Positions 52,242 through 61,579 of a stretch of DNA of 64,000 nucleotides are shown one piece after another (position 1 is the stretch's first letter; each line of letters starts with the position of its first letter). The position numbers and the translations under genes are program-made. The stretch is taken from NCBI RefSeq assembly GCF_025642155.1, contig NZ_CP106798.1, positions 9,052,001 to 9,116,000 on the forward strand, in the 5' to 3' direction. Below the pieces are notes generated by a model. The model was not told the origin of the DNA. It saw nothing but the letters and a program-made list of their open reading frames with translations, and searched no databases. This DNA comes from Streptomyces sp. HUAS 15-9 (GTDB lineage Bacteria > Actinomycetota > Actinomycetes > Streptomycetales > Streptomycetaceae).

Positions 52242-54347
52242 TCAGAGGATGCCTTCCCCGGTCCAGGCGTCCACCTGGCTGTGTATGTCCCACATCATCT
52301 TGTAGAGGCCGGCGGCGGTGTTCTTGTCCGCGTTTGACTCGTCCTTGTCCGACTTCCTGGTGTTGACGACGGCAGCCCAGCAGATGCCGTGCCTGGTGCG
52401 CGCCACGACGGAGCTGGTTCCCGGAAGTTCTCCGAGGTGCCACCAGGTCTGGGTGGCGGAGTCCGTGCCCCAGCCTTTCGCGTAGCCGTTGGCGCCCTTG
52501 GCCGTGGAGGGTGTGGTCATCGTGGTGACGGATGCCTGGTTTAGGATGTCGGGTCTCTCGGGGAATCCGTCCACCCGCGTGACGAAGCGCATCAGGTCAA
52601 CCGGGGTGGCCAACCAGCCTCCCTCGGCATCCTTCCGGGTCAACTGCATGCCGTACGGGTCCTCCCCGGCCTGGCCGTAGTACGTGACCTCTCCAGCGCG
52701 CTTGTCCGCGCGAGTGTTACCGGCCAGGAACATCCGGCTGATTCCGCAGGGGGCCAGGATCTCCTGCCTAACGTACGCCTCGTAGGACTGGGTGGTGACC
52801 CGCTCGATGATCCGCCCCAGGACGACGTAGCCGAAGTTGGAGTACGCGAACTCGGTTCCCGGGGCGCCTCCGGCATTGTTCAGAGGGCGGTTGTCGAGCA
52901 CCCAGGAGATGAGCTGCTCCTGGTCCAGCCCCGGTTGCTGGGCCATCGGGTCGGGATCGTCGTGGCTCCAGCCCGGGCCGGCTGTGTGTTCGAGCAGGTT
53001 CTGGACCGTGATGCTTTCGACGCCAGCACCGTAGGACGGAGTGCCGTATGTCGTTCCGAGGATTCCGCTGCGTCCGAAGACTGTGTCTGATATGCGGATT
53101 CTTCCCTGTTCGACCAGCCGCAGGATGGCCGCGGAGGTGATCTGCTTGCTGAGGCTGGCGATCCGGAAGAGGCTGGAGGTCGTCACCCTTTCACCCGTCT
53201 CCTTGTCCGCGAGGCCGAACCCTCCGGCGTAGAGCAGCCTGCCCTGCTGGGCGAACGCCAACGACAGCCCGGGGACGGAGAACTTCTCCATGTACGCCTG
53301 CGTCAGGGGCGGCACCACGCTGTCGGCCTCGCACCTTCGCCAGACCGGACTGAACCCCTGTGTGGCGTTCCTGCCGCCCCCGTAGTCGGCCGTGAATCCG
53401 CCGACGAAGACCGGCCGGTACGTTCTCCCCTGGTGATCGACCTCGTGCTGGTACATGGCGGAACTGATGCCGTGCCGGGCGTAGAAGGGGCACTTCACGG
53501 ACTTCTCTAGGACGGCAGTGAAATAAGCGGTCTGCCCCGAGCCACTGGGGAGGAACGCACTGACACGGGCCGGCCGGTAGTCCTGCGCCACGGCCTTTGC
53601 GAAGTCCCGCTGGTAGTACTCGGCCACCCGCGGCGGAATCCAACCCCAGTGCTGCCCTCTGGCCGGTTCCCAGATCATGGCGAACTGCGTGCCAAGGAAG
53701 CCCGGACCGGGGTACGCGCTGATGTCCACCATCCGGTCGCCCGCACCGTCGCGGGCGTTGAAGACGGCCTGCAGTTCGGACTGCTTGACTTCGTGCCTCG
53801 ACCACCAGGTGGGGGCGGAAGACGCCTCGGACCACCACCTGGGTCCCGACTGCGTTGCTTCCCAGATCGTGGCGAAGAACACCTCCCCGGCGATGTTGTA
53901 ACCATTGAGCCGGACGAGCCGGAAGGAGCCCTGGTACGCGTCGAAGTGTCTCCCGTACTGGCTGTAGCTCACCGCGTGGTTCGACACTTGCTCGAACCCT
54001 GCTCGCTTCTCCCAGATCGCTGCGTACCGGGCCTCGTTGCCGACCTGGTAGCCGCAGAGGTCGAGGAGCCGGTAACCCTCCGTCTTGAGCCGCTTGGCCT
54101 CCTCTTCATATTGGGTCGCGGACAGGTTGTGCCGGGCGACCCACGGCTGGATGAGGGGGGAATGGAGAGCCCCGACGGCTCCTCCGGGGGCGTCGGTCGA
54201 GGCGACGGCGCGACCGGGCGGGAGCCCGACGGAGAAGGCCGCGAGTGCTGCGGTGATGCCGAAAGACTTGTTGAGGAAATCACGGCGACTCGGTCTGGAG
54301 TTCGTGCGGCGTGCCGTCGGCTCCGGTATCTCTGATGGTCCGGTCAT
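52242..54347 (-). CDS. Tat-exported serine hydrolase, polyglycine-hydrolase-like repeats plus beta-lactamase domain
   Basis: 701 residues from ATG 54347. Tat signal: SRRDFLNKSFGITAALAAFS with a cleavage region near AVAS. Residues about 60-340 form five repeats of a pattern ending in IWE/VLE/VWR: YRLLDLCGYQVGNEARYAAI, FRLVRLNGYNIAGEVFFATI, MVDISAYPGPGFLGTQFAMI, YRPARVSAFLPSGSGQTAYF, YRPVFVGGFTADYGGG. Residues about 345-695 are a class C beta-lactamase-like domain with SxxK (IASLSKQITSA) and YxN (YSNFGY). This architecture is known from polyglycine hydrolases and related proteins of unknown substrate. It stands alone. Confidence 0.88.
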   Translation of the reverse strand: MTGPSEIPEPTARRTNSRPSRRDFLNKSFGITAALAAFSVGLPPGRAVASTDAPGGAVGALHSPLIQPWVARHNLSATQYEEEAKRLKTEGYRLLDLCGYQVGNEARYAAIWEKRAGFEQVSNHAVSYSQYGRHFDAYQGSFRLVRLNGYNIAGEVFFATIWEATQSGPRWWSEASSAPTWWSRHEVKQSELQAVFNARDGAGDRMVDISAYPGPGFLGTQFAMIWEPARGQHWGWIPPRVAEYYQRDFAKAVAQDYRPARVSAFLPSGSGQTAYFTAVLEKSVKCPFYARHGISSAMYQHEVDHQGRTYRPVFVGGFTADYGGGRNATQGFSPVWRRCEADSVVPPLTQAYMEKFSVPGLSLAFAQQGRLLYAGGFGLADKETGERVTTSSLFRIASLSKQITSAAILRLVEQGRIRISDTVFGRSGILGTTYGTPSYGAGVESITVQNLLEHTAGPGWSHDDPDPMAQQPGLDQEQLISWVLDNRPLNNAGGAPGTEFAYSNFGYVVLGRIIERVTTQSYEAYVRQEILAPCGISRMFLAGNTRADKRAGEVTYYGQAGEDPYGMQLTRKDAEGGWLATPVDLMRFVTRVDGFPERPDILNQASVTTMTTPSTAKGANGYAKGWGTDSATQTWWHLGELPGTSSVVARTRHGICWAAVVNTRKSDKDESNADKNTAAGLYKMMWDIHSQVDAWTGEGIL

Positions 54348-54864
54348 GGCATTCCCTTCGGCCCGGTATCCGTCTTCGGCCCGGTTTCCGTCCTCGGCCG
54401 GTGTGATCAAAGGGCACTTCGCTGCCGCGGGAGGAACAAGGGCGGCAACGGCGAAGGCACGGCATCCCTGCATTACACAAGGCCCGCTCAAGGCGACACT
54501 GCCATTCTGCATGCCGAACCGGATTCTCGCGCTCTGGTTTGGTGTTTCTCGGGGCTGGCCTCACCCGAGTCCCCGGGGCCTTCCTCGCCTGGACCGGCGC
54601 CTCCCGCCTGCTCCACCTGGCCTCGGCGCCGCAGCCACCCGCAGCTCGGCGCGGCGTGGCATTCTGGGGGGAGCCAAACTCCATCCCCGAAGACGCCGCC
54701 CGCCACGAGCTGCCGCTCGCAGCGCACTACGGCCGGAGCGCGACTGCCCTCTTCCTGTTGGGCCCGACGCCGGCCGGCGTCGACCGGCCGTCAGATCGGG
54801 GCGCGGTCCACCCGCAGCACCACGTCGACGTTGCCACGTGTGGCGTTGGAGTAAAGACATCGTG
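54348..54864. other. no supported gene
   Basis: The first part is upstream of the hydrolase and includes a short direct repeat (TCGGCCCGGTATCCG, then TCGGCCCGGTTTCCG at about 54358-54395). A plus frame (54539-54928) has no recognised domain. Confidence 0.35.
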
Positions 54865-55080
54865 TCATTTGGTGAGGCGTGGGTCGATCCGTGAGGTGAT
54901 CGTCGCCAGTCGGTGCAGGCGCTTGTAGTAGCGAAGTTCCTCCGCGTTCATGAGGAGGGGCAGGACCTTGTCGAGTTCGGTGATGCAGTCGCGCAGTATC
55001 CGTAGGCGCTCCGCGTCGAGAAACCCGCCGTTGTTGCACCAGGTCGTCACGCAGCCAGCGACGTCCGCGTCCAGCATCAC
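54865..55080 (-). CDS. small conserved hypothetical protein, probably 5'-altered
   Basis: 71 residues: MMLDADVAGCVTTWCNNGGF, LDAERLRILRDCITELDKVL, PLLMNAEELRYYKRLHRLAT. It is helical and resembles an uncharacterised Streptomyces family with the DADVAGC start. The start lies next to the truncated 5' end of the histidine kinase, so the original N-terminus and promoter may be lost. Confidence 0.55.
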   Translation of the reverse strand: MMLDADVAGCVTTWCNNGGFLDAERLRILRDCITELDKVLPLLMNAEELRYYKRLHRLATITSRIDPRLTK

Positions 55081-55109
55081 CAGGTCGATGCCGTTGACCC
55101 ACCCTGGCG

Positions 55110-56300
55110 GTGTGCGTGTATCTGGTACCGGTGGTGGTGGCGGTCGGGGTGCTGCGCCACCGGCTGCTCGGCATCGAGACGGTGCTTCGCCGCAGTGTGG
55201 TCTACGGCTCCCTCACCGGCGTGGTGATGACGATGTACCTCGCGGTGACGGCGCTGGCCGGTTCGGCTCTGGACCAAAGCCCGCTGCCCGGCGTGCTGGC
55301 GGCTGCCCTGGTGGCCGTGGTGCTCACCCCCGCCCGCGCCCGCCTGCAACTGGCCGCGGACCGTCTGGTGTACGGCGCCCGCCGGGACCCGCTGGGTGCA
55401 CTCGCCCGGCTCGGCGACCAGGTGGCCGTGGCCGGTGAGCCCGACCTTCTGCCGACCGCGCTGCACGCCGTCGCCGACGCCGTACGCGCCCCTGGGGCCA
55501 TGGTCACGGCGCCCGACGGCAGGGTGCTCGGCTCCTGGGGAACGGCACAGTCCATCGGCCACACCGTGGCGCTGCAGGTCGGCAGGCGCGACGTCGGCAC
55601 CCTGCGGGTGGCCCACCGCGACCTGGCCGACACCTACGCCGAGGCCGACGTCCGCCTGCTGGCCGCGATGGCGGCCCAGGTCGCCGTGCTCGTGCGCGCC
55701 CTCGAACTCACGGAGTTGCTTGAGGCCCAACGCGACCGCGTGGTGGCGGCCACCCGGGCCGAACGCGACCGGCTCCACCACGACCTGCACGATGGGCTGG
55801 GGCCGTCACTGTCCGGCATGGCCCTGGGGCTGCAAGCCGCCTCACACGCCCTGGCCACCGGTGACACCGCCGGATGTGCCCCGCTGCTGGACCGTATCCG
55901 CGACGAGGTCGCCACCTCCGTCGCCGAGATCCGACGCATCATCGACGGCCTGCGCCCCACCATCCTGGACACCGTGAAGCTGGGCGAGGCGATCCACCGG
56001 CACGCGGCGACGCTGTCACCCGATATGGAGGCCACGGCCTACCGCGTCGTCACCGAGGCCCTCACGAACATCGTCCGCCATGCCTCCGCACACCGGTGCG
56101 GGATCACTCTGGCACCCTGCGGCCGGTCGCTGCGCATCGCTGTCCGCGATGACGGCCTGGGCATCGCCGACGGGACCCCAGCCGGGGTGGGACTGGCTTC
56201 CATGCGCCGCCGGGCCCAGGCGCTCGGCGGCACCTTCGCCATCGAGACGGGGCCACACGGCACCACCGTCACCATCACCCTGCCACTGGAGGAGCCATGA
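55110..56300 (+). pseudogene. NarL-family sensor histidine kinase, N-terminally truncated
   Basis: The frame begins in a membrane domain (VYLVPVVVAVGVLRHRLLGI) with a stop just upstream at 55095, so most of the sensor part is missing. It continues through SLTGVVMTMYLAVTALAGSA, a GAF-like part, the HisKA_3 phospho-His motif RLHHDLHDGLGPSLSGMALG, and the HATPase (YRVVTEALTNIVRHASAHRC, VRDDGLGIADGTPAGVGLAS). Between ATLSPDM and EATAYRV about 20 residues usual in the family seem absent. Kinase motifs are kept, so weak activity is not excluded. The stop overlaps the regulator start. Confidence 0.75.
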
Positions 56301-56965
56301 CCGAACGTGCCCCGGCCCGGTGGTCATCGCCGACGACCACCCCATGTTCCTGTTCGGGCTGCGCGCAGCTCTCGCCGCGCACGAAGAGGTCGAGGTCGTC
56401 GGCGAAGCGACAACTGGCGACGAGCTGCTGGCCGTTGCCGACCGCACCACACCCGACGTGGTCCTCACCGACCTGGCCATGCCGGGCCTCGACGGAGTCG
56501 CCGCCACTCGCGCCCTCCTCGTCAGGCATCCCGGAACGGGCGTGCTGGTCCTCACCATGCACGAGGACGACAAGGCGCTGTTCGGCGCCCTGCGTGCCGG
56601 CGCCCGCGGTTACCTCCTCAAAGGGCGCCGACACCACCGAGATCGTCCGCGCCATCCTCGCCGTGGCCAGCGGCGACGCGATCTACGGAGATCCCGTCGC
56701 CTGCCGGATTGTCGAGTTCTTCACCGGCGCCCACCGCGACTACGTCGCCCGTGTCTTCCCGCAACTAACCGACCGGGAACGGGACATCCTGGATCTCGTC
56801 GCAGCCGGCTGCGGCAATCACGAGATAGCCCGGCGGCTCGTCCTGTCCGAAAAGACGGTCCGCAACCACGTCTCAGCCATCCTGGGCAAGCTGCAGGTCC
56901 GCGACCGGGCCGCCGCCGTCGCCGAGGCCCGCGACGCCGGCCTCGGCACCACCGGAATCGCCTGA
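56297..56965 (+). pseudogene. NarL/LuxR-type response regulator, two compensating frameshifts
   Basis: ATG 56297 overlaps the kinase stop. The receiver is read in a second frame: VVIADDHPMFLFGLRAALAA, TPDVVLTDLAMPGLDGVAAT (phospho-Asp), VLVLTMHEDDKALFGALRAG. The HTH is back in the first frame: PQLTDRERDILDLVAAGCGN, HEIARRLVLSEKTVRNHVSA. One base is missing near 56315-56325 and one A is extra near 56626 (CTCAAAGGGC). With both corrected the regulator is complete, about 222 residues. Either real decay or assembly error. Confidence 0.8.
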
Positions 56966-57151
56966 CGTTGCACCGCTTGTACCCGCTCAACGTGAAAGAT
57001 CGTGCAGCGCCATGACGGAGCCCTTACATCTCGTGAACCTCCACGGAGCGGGGGCTCGGGTGCAGGTGCAGGGAACGACCGGAACCGGCCCGTTTCCGGA
57101 GGACCCACAAGCCGAGATCGAAGTCAACACCATCGGCGGATTCCTGAACTG

Positions 57152-57241
57152 CTACCCCCGCGGGCGCGGGGACGACCGGTCCGGGTCGTGGGGCGTCAGT
57201 ACTCCCGTCGCGCTACCCCCGCGAGCGAGGGGACGATGACC
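57152..57241. CRISPR. two-repeat type I-E-like CRISPR relic
   Basis: Two 29-bp repeats (57152-57180, 57213-57241), each starting GCTACCCCCGCG and with a central palindrome (CCCCGCG...GCGGGG), are separated by a 32-bp spacer (57181-57212). The 29 + 32 = 61-bp period is the type I-E standard. The second repeat has several changes, as the terminal repeat often does. No cas gene in the window and no further repeat 61 bp to either side. Confidence 0.7.
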
Positions 57242-57243
57242 AC

Positions 57244-57744
57244 TCACACGGCGCGCTCCATGCATGCCAGTTGATCCCGCTCGTCCCACGATTCGACAAC
57301 AGTGAAGCCGAGCCGCTCGTACAGGGCGATGGCGCCTGTTCGCCATTTCCATACCGACAGTTGCACGGTGCGTACGCCGCTTTCCCTCGCATGCGCAAGC
57401 CCGGCGCTGACCAGAGCGGACGCGATGCCCCGGCCCCGGAAGGCCGGGTCCGTCCAGAGCCTCTTGACCTCGCACCGCCTGCCGACGGGTGCGGTGACTA
57501 CGAGGCAGCCCACGGCGGTGTCGCCGCTCAGGGCCACGAGCACGACACCGTCGACGAACGCGGCCAGTGGGTCCAAGACCTCCGCCCGGTAGCGGTCCGG
57601 CAACCCGTCCGCATCGGCAACGGTCTCACCCTTCTCGGCCTGCGTCCGCAGGTGGTAAGCCGCCAACAACCCGGCCAGCTCGCCCTCAGCGGAGGCAGCC
57701 CGACCTGGCCAGCGGGTGACGACAACCTCGCGTTGATCGGTCAT
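57244..57744 (-). CDS. GNAT-family N-acetyltransferase
   Basis: 166 residues from ATG 57744 (MTDQREVVVTRWPGRAASAE). The acetyl-CoA motif is present: CEVKRLWTDPAFRGRGIASA (R-x-x-G-x-G/A as RGRGIA), then LVSAGLAHARESGVRTVQLS and YERLGFTVVESW. The N-terminal half is variable and defines the unknown acceptor. The stop codon lies 3 bp from the CRISPR relic. Confidence 0.9.
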   Translation of the reverse strand: MTDQREVVVTRWPGRAASAEGELAGLLAAYHLRTQAEKGETVADADGLPDRYRAEVLDPLAAFVDGVVLVALSGDTAVGCLVVTAPVGRRCEVKRLWTDPAFRGRGIASALVSAGLAHARESGVRTVQLSVWKWRTGAIALYERLGFTVVESWDERDQLACMERAV

Positions 57745-58172
57745 GGCGCCAGCATCACATGACGACCGTCCGGACCGAACTGAGATCTTGATCCACTTTG
57801 GACACCTCCATGGGACACGACCACTGTTCGGACGGCCCCGAAGCGCGGCGGCGAAGTTACAGCTTTCCGACGCGGGGCTTACTGGGCCTTGCCAAGCGTG
57901 TCGGACGCACTCCTGCGGATGTGGGCGTTGATTCTTTTCCATCTTCACTCTGAGCTGCCCAGATGCAGGGTGAGGACAGACTGAACGAGGCTCGTGATGC
58001 GGGTGGTCGGGCAGCGGAGCTTGCGAAGGAACCGCCAGGGTGTCAACGGCCGTGTGGAACTCCCCGTAGGCGGCCAGGAGTTTGCCCCGCTGGCGGCCGC
58101 TGAGTTCGGCTCTGATCCACTTGATGTGGTGGGGCCACAGAGGGTAACAGTGTCAGTCAGCGGTGCGTGCAG
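57745..58172. other. no supported gene
   Basis: A minus frame near 57960-58150 (HIKWIRAELSGRQRGKLLAA) looks coding but has no recognised family. Probably remnant DNA. Confidence 0.3.
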
Positions 58173-58490
58173 TCAGAGTTCGGGCAGCTCGGCGAGGCTG
58201 CCGCCGAGGACGCGATCACGTAGTGCCCCTGGGCGGGGCAGCCGTTCGACGGTCATACGGGAAAGGGCGGGGTCGCCGTAGGGGGCGTCCGAGCCGAACA
58301 TCGTGCGGTCGGGCACCTCGGTGATCGCCAGTCGGATGGCGAAGATGATGTTGGCGGTCGACAGCTCCAGGAACATGTTCGGCGTGTCCCGGACCAACTC
58401 GATGGCGGTCAGCCAGTGCGCGCCGCCGAGCTGGCTGATCACCAGCGGAACCGTCGGACAGCGGCGCGCGAGGCCGGCCAGTGTCGCTAG
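58173..58490 (-). pseudogene. amidohydrolase-family C-terminal fragment, cut by IS701
   Basis: The frame LATLAGLARRCPTVPLVISQ, LGGAHWLTAIELVRDTPNMF, LELSTANIIFAIRLAITEVP, DRTMFGSDAPYGDPALSRMT is the metal-Asp end (FGSDAPYGDP) of an amidohydrolase_2 protein. IS701 copy 3 enters at CTAG 58487-58490. On the other side of the IS (59938 on) the frame has a stop at once, so the 5' part was already gone. Confidence 0.78.
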
Positions 58491-59933
58491 TAGGGCTTGG
58501 TCATCTTGCTATCGGTGCGGGTATGTCGCGGCGGCAGGTGGGGCAGGCGCCGGTCCAGAGGGCGAGGAGTGTCTGCAGTTCACGGACGATCTGGTAGAGA
58601 CTCAGACCGCCGCTGTGTCTTTTGGGGCGCGAGCCATGCGCCTGAGGGTGCAGAAGGCATGGGCGGCGGAGACGAGGGTGACATGGTGGTGCCAGCCGCC
58701 CCAGGTGCGGCCTTCGAAGTGGGCAAGTCCCAGGGCCTGTTTCATCTCCCGGTAGTCGTGCTCGATGCGCCAGCGCAGCTTGGTCAGCCGCACCAGGGTG
58801 GCCAGTGGCATGCCGGAGGGCAGGCTGGACAGCCAGAACTGCACCGGCTCGCTCTCGGTGGCGGGCCATTCGGCCAGCAGCCAGCGTTCAGGCAGCTCGG
58901 GAGCGTCCGTGGTCTTGCGTAGGCCCCGTCCGGCGGGCCGGACCCTGAGGGCGACGAACCGCGAGTACATGCGCTTGAAGCCGTTTCGGCCCGTGCCCGG
59001 CCGGGAGCCTACCCGCCAGGAAACCGGCCGTGCAGCCGCCCGGCCTGCCGCGATGACCAGGTCTTTCACCGTCTGCGCAGGGTCGGGGTACTGCGCTTTC
59101 GGTGGCCGGCCGGTGCCCGCGTAGGGGGGCTGGACGGGCCGGGCGTCGGCCGGATGGGCGGTGTGGCGGCAGGAGATCCCGACCGCATAGGGCAGGCTGC
59201 GTTCCTCCAGCCCCAGACGGAAGGCGGCGGCATCGCCGTATCCGGCATCCGCCACGACCAAGGGGACATCGACGCCCCACGACCGGGTTTCGTCGATCAT
59301 GTCCAGGGCCAGCTGCCACTTCTCCACATGCCCCACCTGGGCGGGGATGCCGCAACGGCCGCGGCGGGCGACCTTGGCCGCATCCGCCTGTCCAGAGGCC
59401 GGATCCCATGAAGCGGGCACGAACAGCCGCCAGTTCACTGCGGCCGAGGCCTGCTCACGGGCCAGGTGCAGCGACACTCCCACCTGGCAGTTGGTGACCT
59501 TGCCCGCGGTGCCGGTGTACTGCCGCGACACACACGCAGACGCGTCCCCGTCCTTGAGGAAGCCGGTGTCGTCAACGATCAGCGCCTCCGGACCGATCGC
59601 CTCGTGCATCCTCCAGGCCAGCCGGGCCCGCACATGGGCCGCATCCCACGGGCTGGAGGTGATGAAGTGCGCCAGCGCCTGCCGGTTGCCGTCCTCGCCG
59701 AGGCGGGCTGCCATCGGCTCCACCGACTTACGCCGCCCGTCCAGCAGCAGCCCTCGCACATACGCCTGTCCCCACCGCCGCTGGTCCGCACGGAAGAACC
59801 CGTCGAACAACTCCGCCGCGAACGCCTCCAGGTCCCCCCCGGGCCTCGGTCATCTCCTCAGGTGTCACACCACGACAACGCCACCCACGAGGCAACAGAC
59901 ACGCCACTCAGGAGTGAAGATGACCAAGCCCTA
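58491..59933 (-). mobile_element. IS701-family insertion sequence, copy 3 (1443 bp)
   Basis: Same termini and CTAG duplications (58487-58490, 59934-59937). One base longer than the other copies because a run of six C is seven C near 59834-59840. Confidence 0.95.
58602..59907 (-). pseudogene. IS701-family transposase (copy 3), N-terminal frameshift
   Basis: From codon 33 on it is nearly identical to copies 1 and 2, with all catalytic motifs. The extra C in the C-run shifts the first 32 codons; an internal TTG at 59810 (FDGFFRADQRRWGQ) is the only in-frame start, giving 402 residues. Sequence variants place it with copy 2 in the C-terminal half, while it keeps WDAAHVRAR and HVEKWQLAL as in copy 1. 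Confidence 0.88.
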
Positions 59934-59937
59934 CTAG

Positions 59938-60309
59938 GCCCACTCAACTCCGAGTTCGGTGGGTGCGGCCCGTTGAGGTTCGGTGAGTTTGTCGCGGCGT
60001 TGCCGAGCCCCTGCGCCGCCGTCGGCGGCGACCGCCCGCGCAGAGCTGGCCACCCTGACGGCCGCCGTGCCGCAGGAGCGAAGATTCCCCGTTGTGCGGA
60101 ACTTACTGAGTGACAGCGGGAAACCGAACCGATGCCGACTTTTTTAACGCGATCGAGCACGCACTGTGACGTAGAAGATCACGATGGCTATACGGCAAGG
60201 AACCGGACAAACTACGGAAAGTTCGCGCCACGGATCTTGTGTGACGCCTGTGGACCTCCTGAGGATGGGTGGCAGTAAAACATGCGTTCGATTTTTCTCA
60301 GGAGGAAAA
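59938..60309. other. intergenic, promoter region of secreted protein gene
   Basis: No gene supported. Less GC-rich near 60120-60300; the ribosome site AGGAGG (60299-60304) of the next gene is at the end. Confidence 0.4.
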
Positions 60310-60795
60310 GTGAAGGCACGTGTTCTGTTCCCGCTGCTCGCCACGGTGGCACTGTTAGCCCCGGCTGCCACGGCGTCGGCCAACGACGGCGGCCGTGACG
60401 TCTTGGCGCGCCCCGCCGCCCTGAGCCCCAACGCCTGCAAGGGCAAGGACAAGGGGCACATCGTCAAGTGGTACACGGCCCACGTCCCCTTCGCCCGCGT
60501 CCCGCTGCGCTGCGGTCAGGTCAACGCCAGGGGCCAGGGATTCGGCTTCAACAAAATCCGCGCCAAGCACTGGGAGCCCTTCGTGGACGAGGAGATCACC
60601 AACACCCTCGCCCACTACACCTCCACCTGGCAGCAGGACGCCAACACTCAGGTCTTCGTCCTGAAGGACCTGCCGCCGTGCGAGTCGGGCCAGTACCGCG
60701 TCGTCGTCTCGTACCTGAACTACGGCTCGACTGGGATCAAGGGCATCATCACCGCCTATCACGAGTCTCATCCCGGTGTCGCCAAGCGCTGCTGA
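60310..60795 (+). CDS. small secreted protein of unknown function
   Basis: 161 residues. GTG 60310 follows AGGAGG at 5-6 bp, so it is preferred to the ORF's earlier codons. Sec signal peptide VKARVLFPLLATVALLAPAA ending TASA, cleaved before NDGG. The mature part has four Cys (SPNACKG, PLRCGQV, PPCESG, AKRC), probably two disulfides, and reads KHWEPFVDEEITNTLAHYTS, TGIKGIITAYHESHPG. Looks like a stable exported protein; no family recognised. Confidence 0.8.
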   Translation: MKARVLFPLLATVALLAPAATASANDGGRDVLARPAALSPNACKGKDKGHIVKWYTAHVPFARVPLRCGQVNARGQGFGFNKIRAKHWEPFVDEEITNTLAHYTSTWQQDANTQVFVLKDLPPCESGQYRVVVSYLNYGSTGIKGIITAYHESHPGVAKRC

Positions 60796-61102
60796 GCCGT
60801 ACGCTGTGTCGGTGACGTTCTCCAGCGCGGACGCAGCCCGGCGTACTGCCGTCGCCCTGGAAGGTCGCATGGTGACCGATCCGACGTGGGGCGTTGTCAC
60901 CGTCACCGACGTCGAGGCCGACGGAACCTGCTGGCCGATCCAGGTTGCTTTCTCGGCGGTCGGCCGACGCTGGGAGACGGCATTCGTGATCGGCGACGTC
61001 GCGGACGAGCGGGAGCCGCTGCCGGAGAACTTCGGTGAGGAGCAGGCGCAGGAGCTGGCGTCGCTGGCAGTCACCTGGGTCCTGGAACGTCTCGCAGCGT
61101 GA
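60776..61102 (+). CDS. hypothetical protein
   Basis: 108 residues from GTG 60776, overlapping the previous gene by 20 bp; GTG 60806 (SVTFSSADAARRTAVALEGR) is an alternative start. Contents: WGVVTVTDVEADGTCWPIQV, AFSAVGRRWETAFVIGDVAD, AQELASLAVTWVLERLAA. No signal peptide or domain. A terminator hairpin follows directly, which supports that the gene is real. Confidence 0.65.
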   Translation: MSPSAAEPYAVSVTFSSADAARRTAVALEGRMVTDPTWGVVTVTDVEADGTCWPIQVAFSAVGRRWETAFVIGDVADEREPLPENFGEEQAQELASLAVTWVLERLAA

Positions 61103-61106
61103 AAGG

Positions 61107-61140
61107 AGCCCCCGCTCGACCCATGAGGCCGGCGGGGGCT
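61107..61140 (+). terminator. intrinsic terminator-like hairpin
   Basis: AGCCCCCGC (61107-61115) pairs with GCGGGGGCT (61132-61140), a 9-bp stem with a 16-nt loop, 5 bp after the stop, followed by TCGTCTCGTC. Confidence 0.75.
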
Positions 61141-61334
61141 TCGTCTCGTCTACAAGAGGGCAAGGCGTGGAGATCCACGTTCAGGCGGTCGACGTGGACA
61201 GGATCGTGCAGTTCTGGTCGGGAATTCCGGCGGCCGCCTGGTAGATCGCGTTCACCGCCCGGACCGTTTCCTGCACTGCTGCGATTGGGCGTTCGTCTGT
61301 CGTCATGCCCGGGGCTACGCAGATCTCTGTTCCG
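61141..61334. other. nothing recognised
   Basis: Short intergenic stretch; a frame reading MEIHVQAVDVDRIVQFWSGI (from about 61168) may be the start of another decayed gene. Confidence 0.3.
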
Positions 61335-61513
61335 CTACTGCCGGGCCGCGGCCTGTTCGTCAGGGGCGGTCGTGGTGGCGGCTTTGCCGTCCTGCAGTTG
61401 CTGAAGGGGCTTGAGCGTCGCGGCGAGCATGGCCTGTGTGCCCGAGGGGTCGCCTGCGGTGCCGCCGTCGATCTGTACCCGGATGTTGACCTTGCCCGGG
61501 CGGACGTACCCGT
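61335..61513 (-). pseudogene. C-terminal gene fragment cut by IS3
   Basis: Reads NGYVRPGKVNIRVQIDGGTA, GDPSGTQAMLAATLKPLQQL, ending PDEQAAARQ. Helical, Gln-rich tail of an unrecognised protein. Its upstream part is replaced by the IS3 element. Confidence 0.5.
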
Positions 61514-61579
61514 TGAGGCTGATCCTTTGGGGTGGACACCCTGACAATGGATCTTGATGGTCCAGGGAGGGATGTCCAG

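Noticed and set aside
57012..57239. Small ORF (75 codons) across the CRISPR-like repeats
   Set aside because: It is built partly from the repeat-spacer unit and has no ribosome site; the 29/32-bp geometry explains the sequence better.
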